DNA of 64,000 nucleotides, taken from the NCBI GenBank assembly GCA_026122225.1, contig JANEZZ010000793.1:186001-250000 (forward strand). Direction: 5' to 3'. Every line of letters starts with the position of its first letter. The stretch's first letter is position 1. The stretch comes from Heloderma charlesbogerti (Eukaryota > Chordata > Lepidosauria > Squamata > Helodermatidae). Positions 63,881-64,000 of this stretch are shown piece by piece. The position numbers were made by a program, and so were the translations under genes. The notes under the pieces were generated by a model. The model had not been told where the DNA came from and made no database searches. It was given only the letters and a program-made list of their open reading frames with translations.

Positions 63881-64000
63881 CCCTACCAAAGTTCCAGTGA
63901 GTTAACAGCTCTTGCTGGAAGTCAAAAGGCCACACTGGTGCATTTCCACATGCACACAGAGTTTTCTGAAGGGCACATTGCTTATGGCTCCCAGCAGTAT

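Overview
This window looks like transposon-dense, non-genic DNA (intergenic or deep intron) from a squamate reptile, most likely a lizard. The evidence is the repeat repertoire: a BovB/RTE LINE that is close to intact, CR1 and L2 LINE ends, tRNA-derived SINEs of squamate type, a DIRS-like tyrosine-recombinase retrotransposon, solo LTRs, and a very dense set of non-autonomous hAT elements. At least eight hAT copies can be delimited exactly because their 8-bp target-site duplications (TSDs) are still readable. I found no host coding exon, RNA gene or CRISPR array that I would defend. All convincing protein homology belongs to transposable elements.

Layout. 0-5 kb: hAT elements with TSDs (67-360, 410-950, 2460-2740), a possible solo LTR near 3.4-3.9 kb, and a dispersed repeat (family R1). 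5-15 kb: the first copy of a palindrome-array hAT element (called Pal-hAT here, 5191-5863), a 136-bp hAT MITE (9005-9140), a CR1 tail inside a foldback, and a compound CG/CA/TA microsatellite. 15-30 kb: an L2-type LINE with an open RT C-terminal frame (16031-16630), foldback elements, a hAT element of 585 bp, SINEs, the second Pal-hAT copy (27188-27862) and a large foldback at 29160-29503. 30-37 kb: a duplicated/templated segment, a foldback MITE split by a 196-bp solo LTR, then two Pal-hAT copies 101 bp apart (36355-37209 and 37311-37790). 38-42 kb: the decayed DIRS-like element. 43-47 kb: L2 fragments, then a three-level nest in which a hAT MITE was split by BovB and BovB was split by a fifth Pal-hAT copy. 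48-64 kb: R1, a 555-bp solo LTR carrying an open frame, an L2 inserted in a SINE, large foldbacks, a CR1 3' end, and a hAT element with an internal minisatellite.

The two most unusual things are these. (1) Pal-hAT: a non-autonomous hAT family whose interior is an alternating array of two unrelated palindromes. In the largest copy (36355-37209) these units are themselves arranged as a ~250-bp higher-order palindrome. (2) Two exact local duplications of almost the same length (157 and 158 bp). In both, the source starts inside the right arm of a foldback hAT element and runs outward into its flank, and the copy lies upstream in direct orientation. One copy is also bracketed by a 96-bp direct duplication of the receiving site. 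These are either replication-type templated insertions or an assembly artefact.

Coordinates with TSDs are exact; boundaries of decayed repeats are approximate. No database could be searched, so family names beyond superfamily level are working labels.
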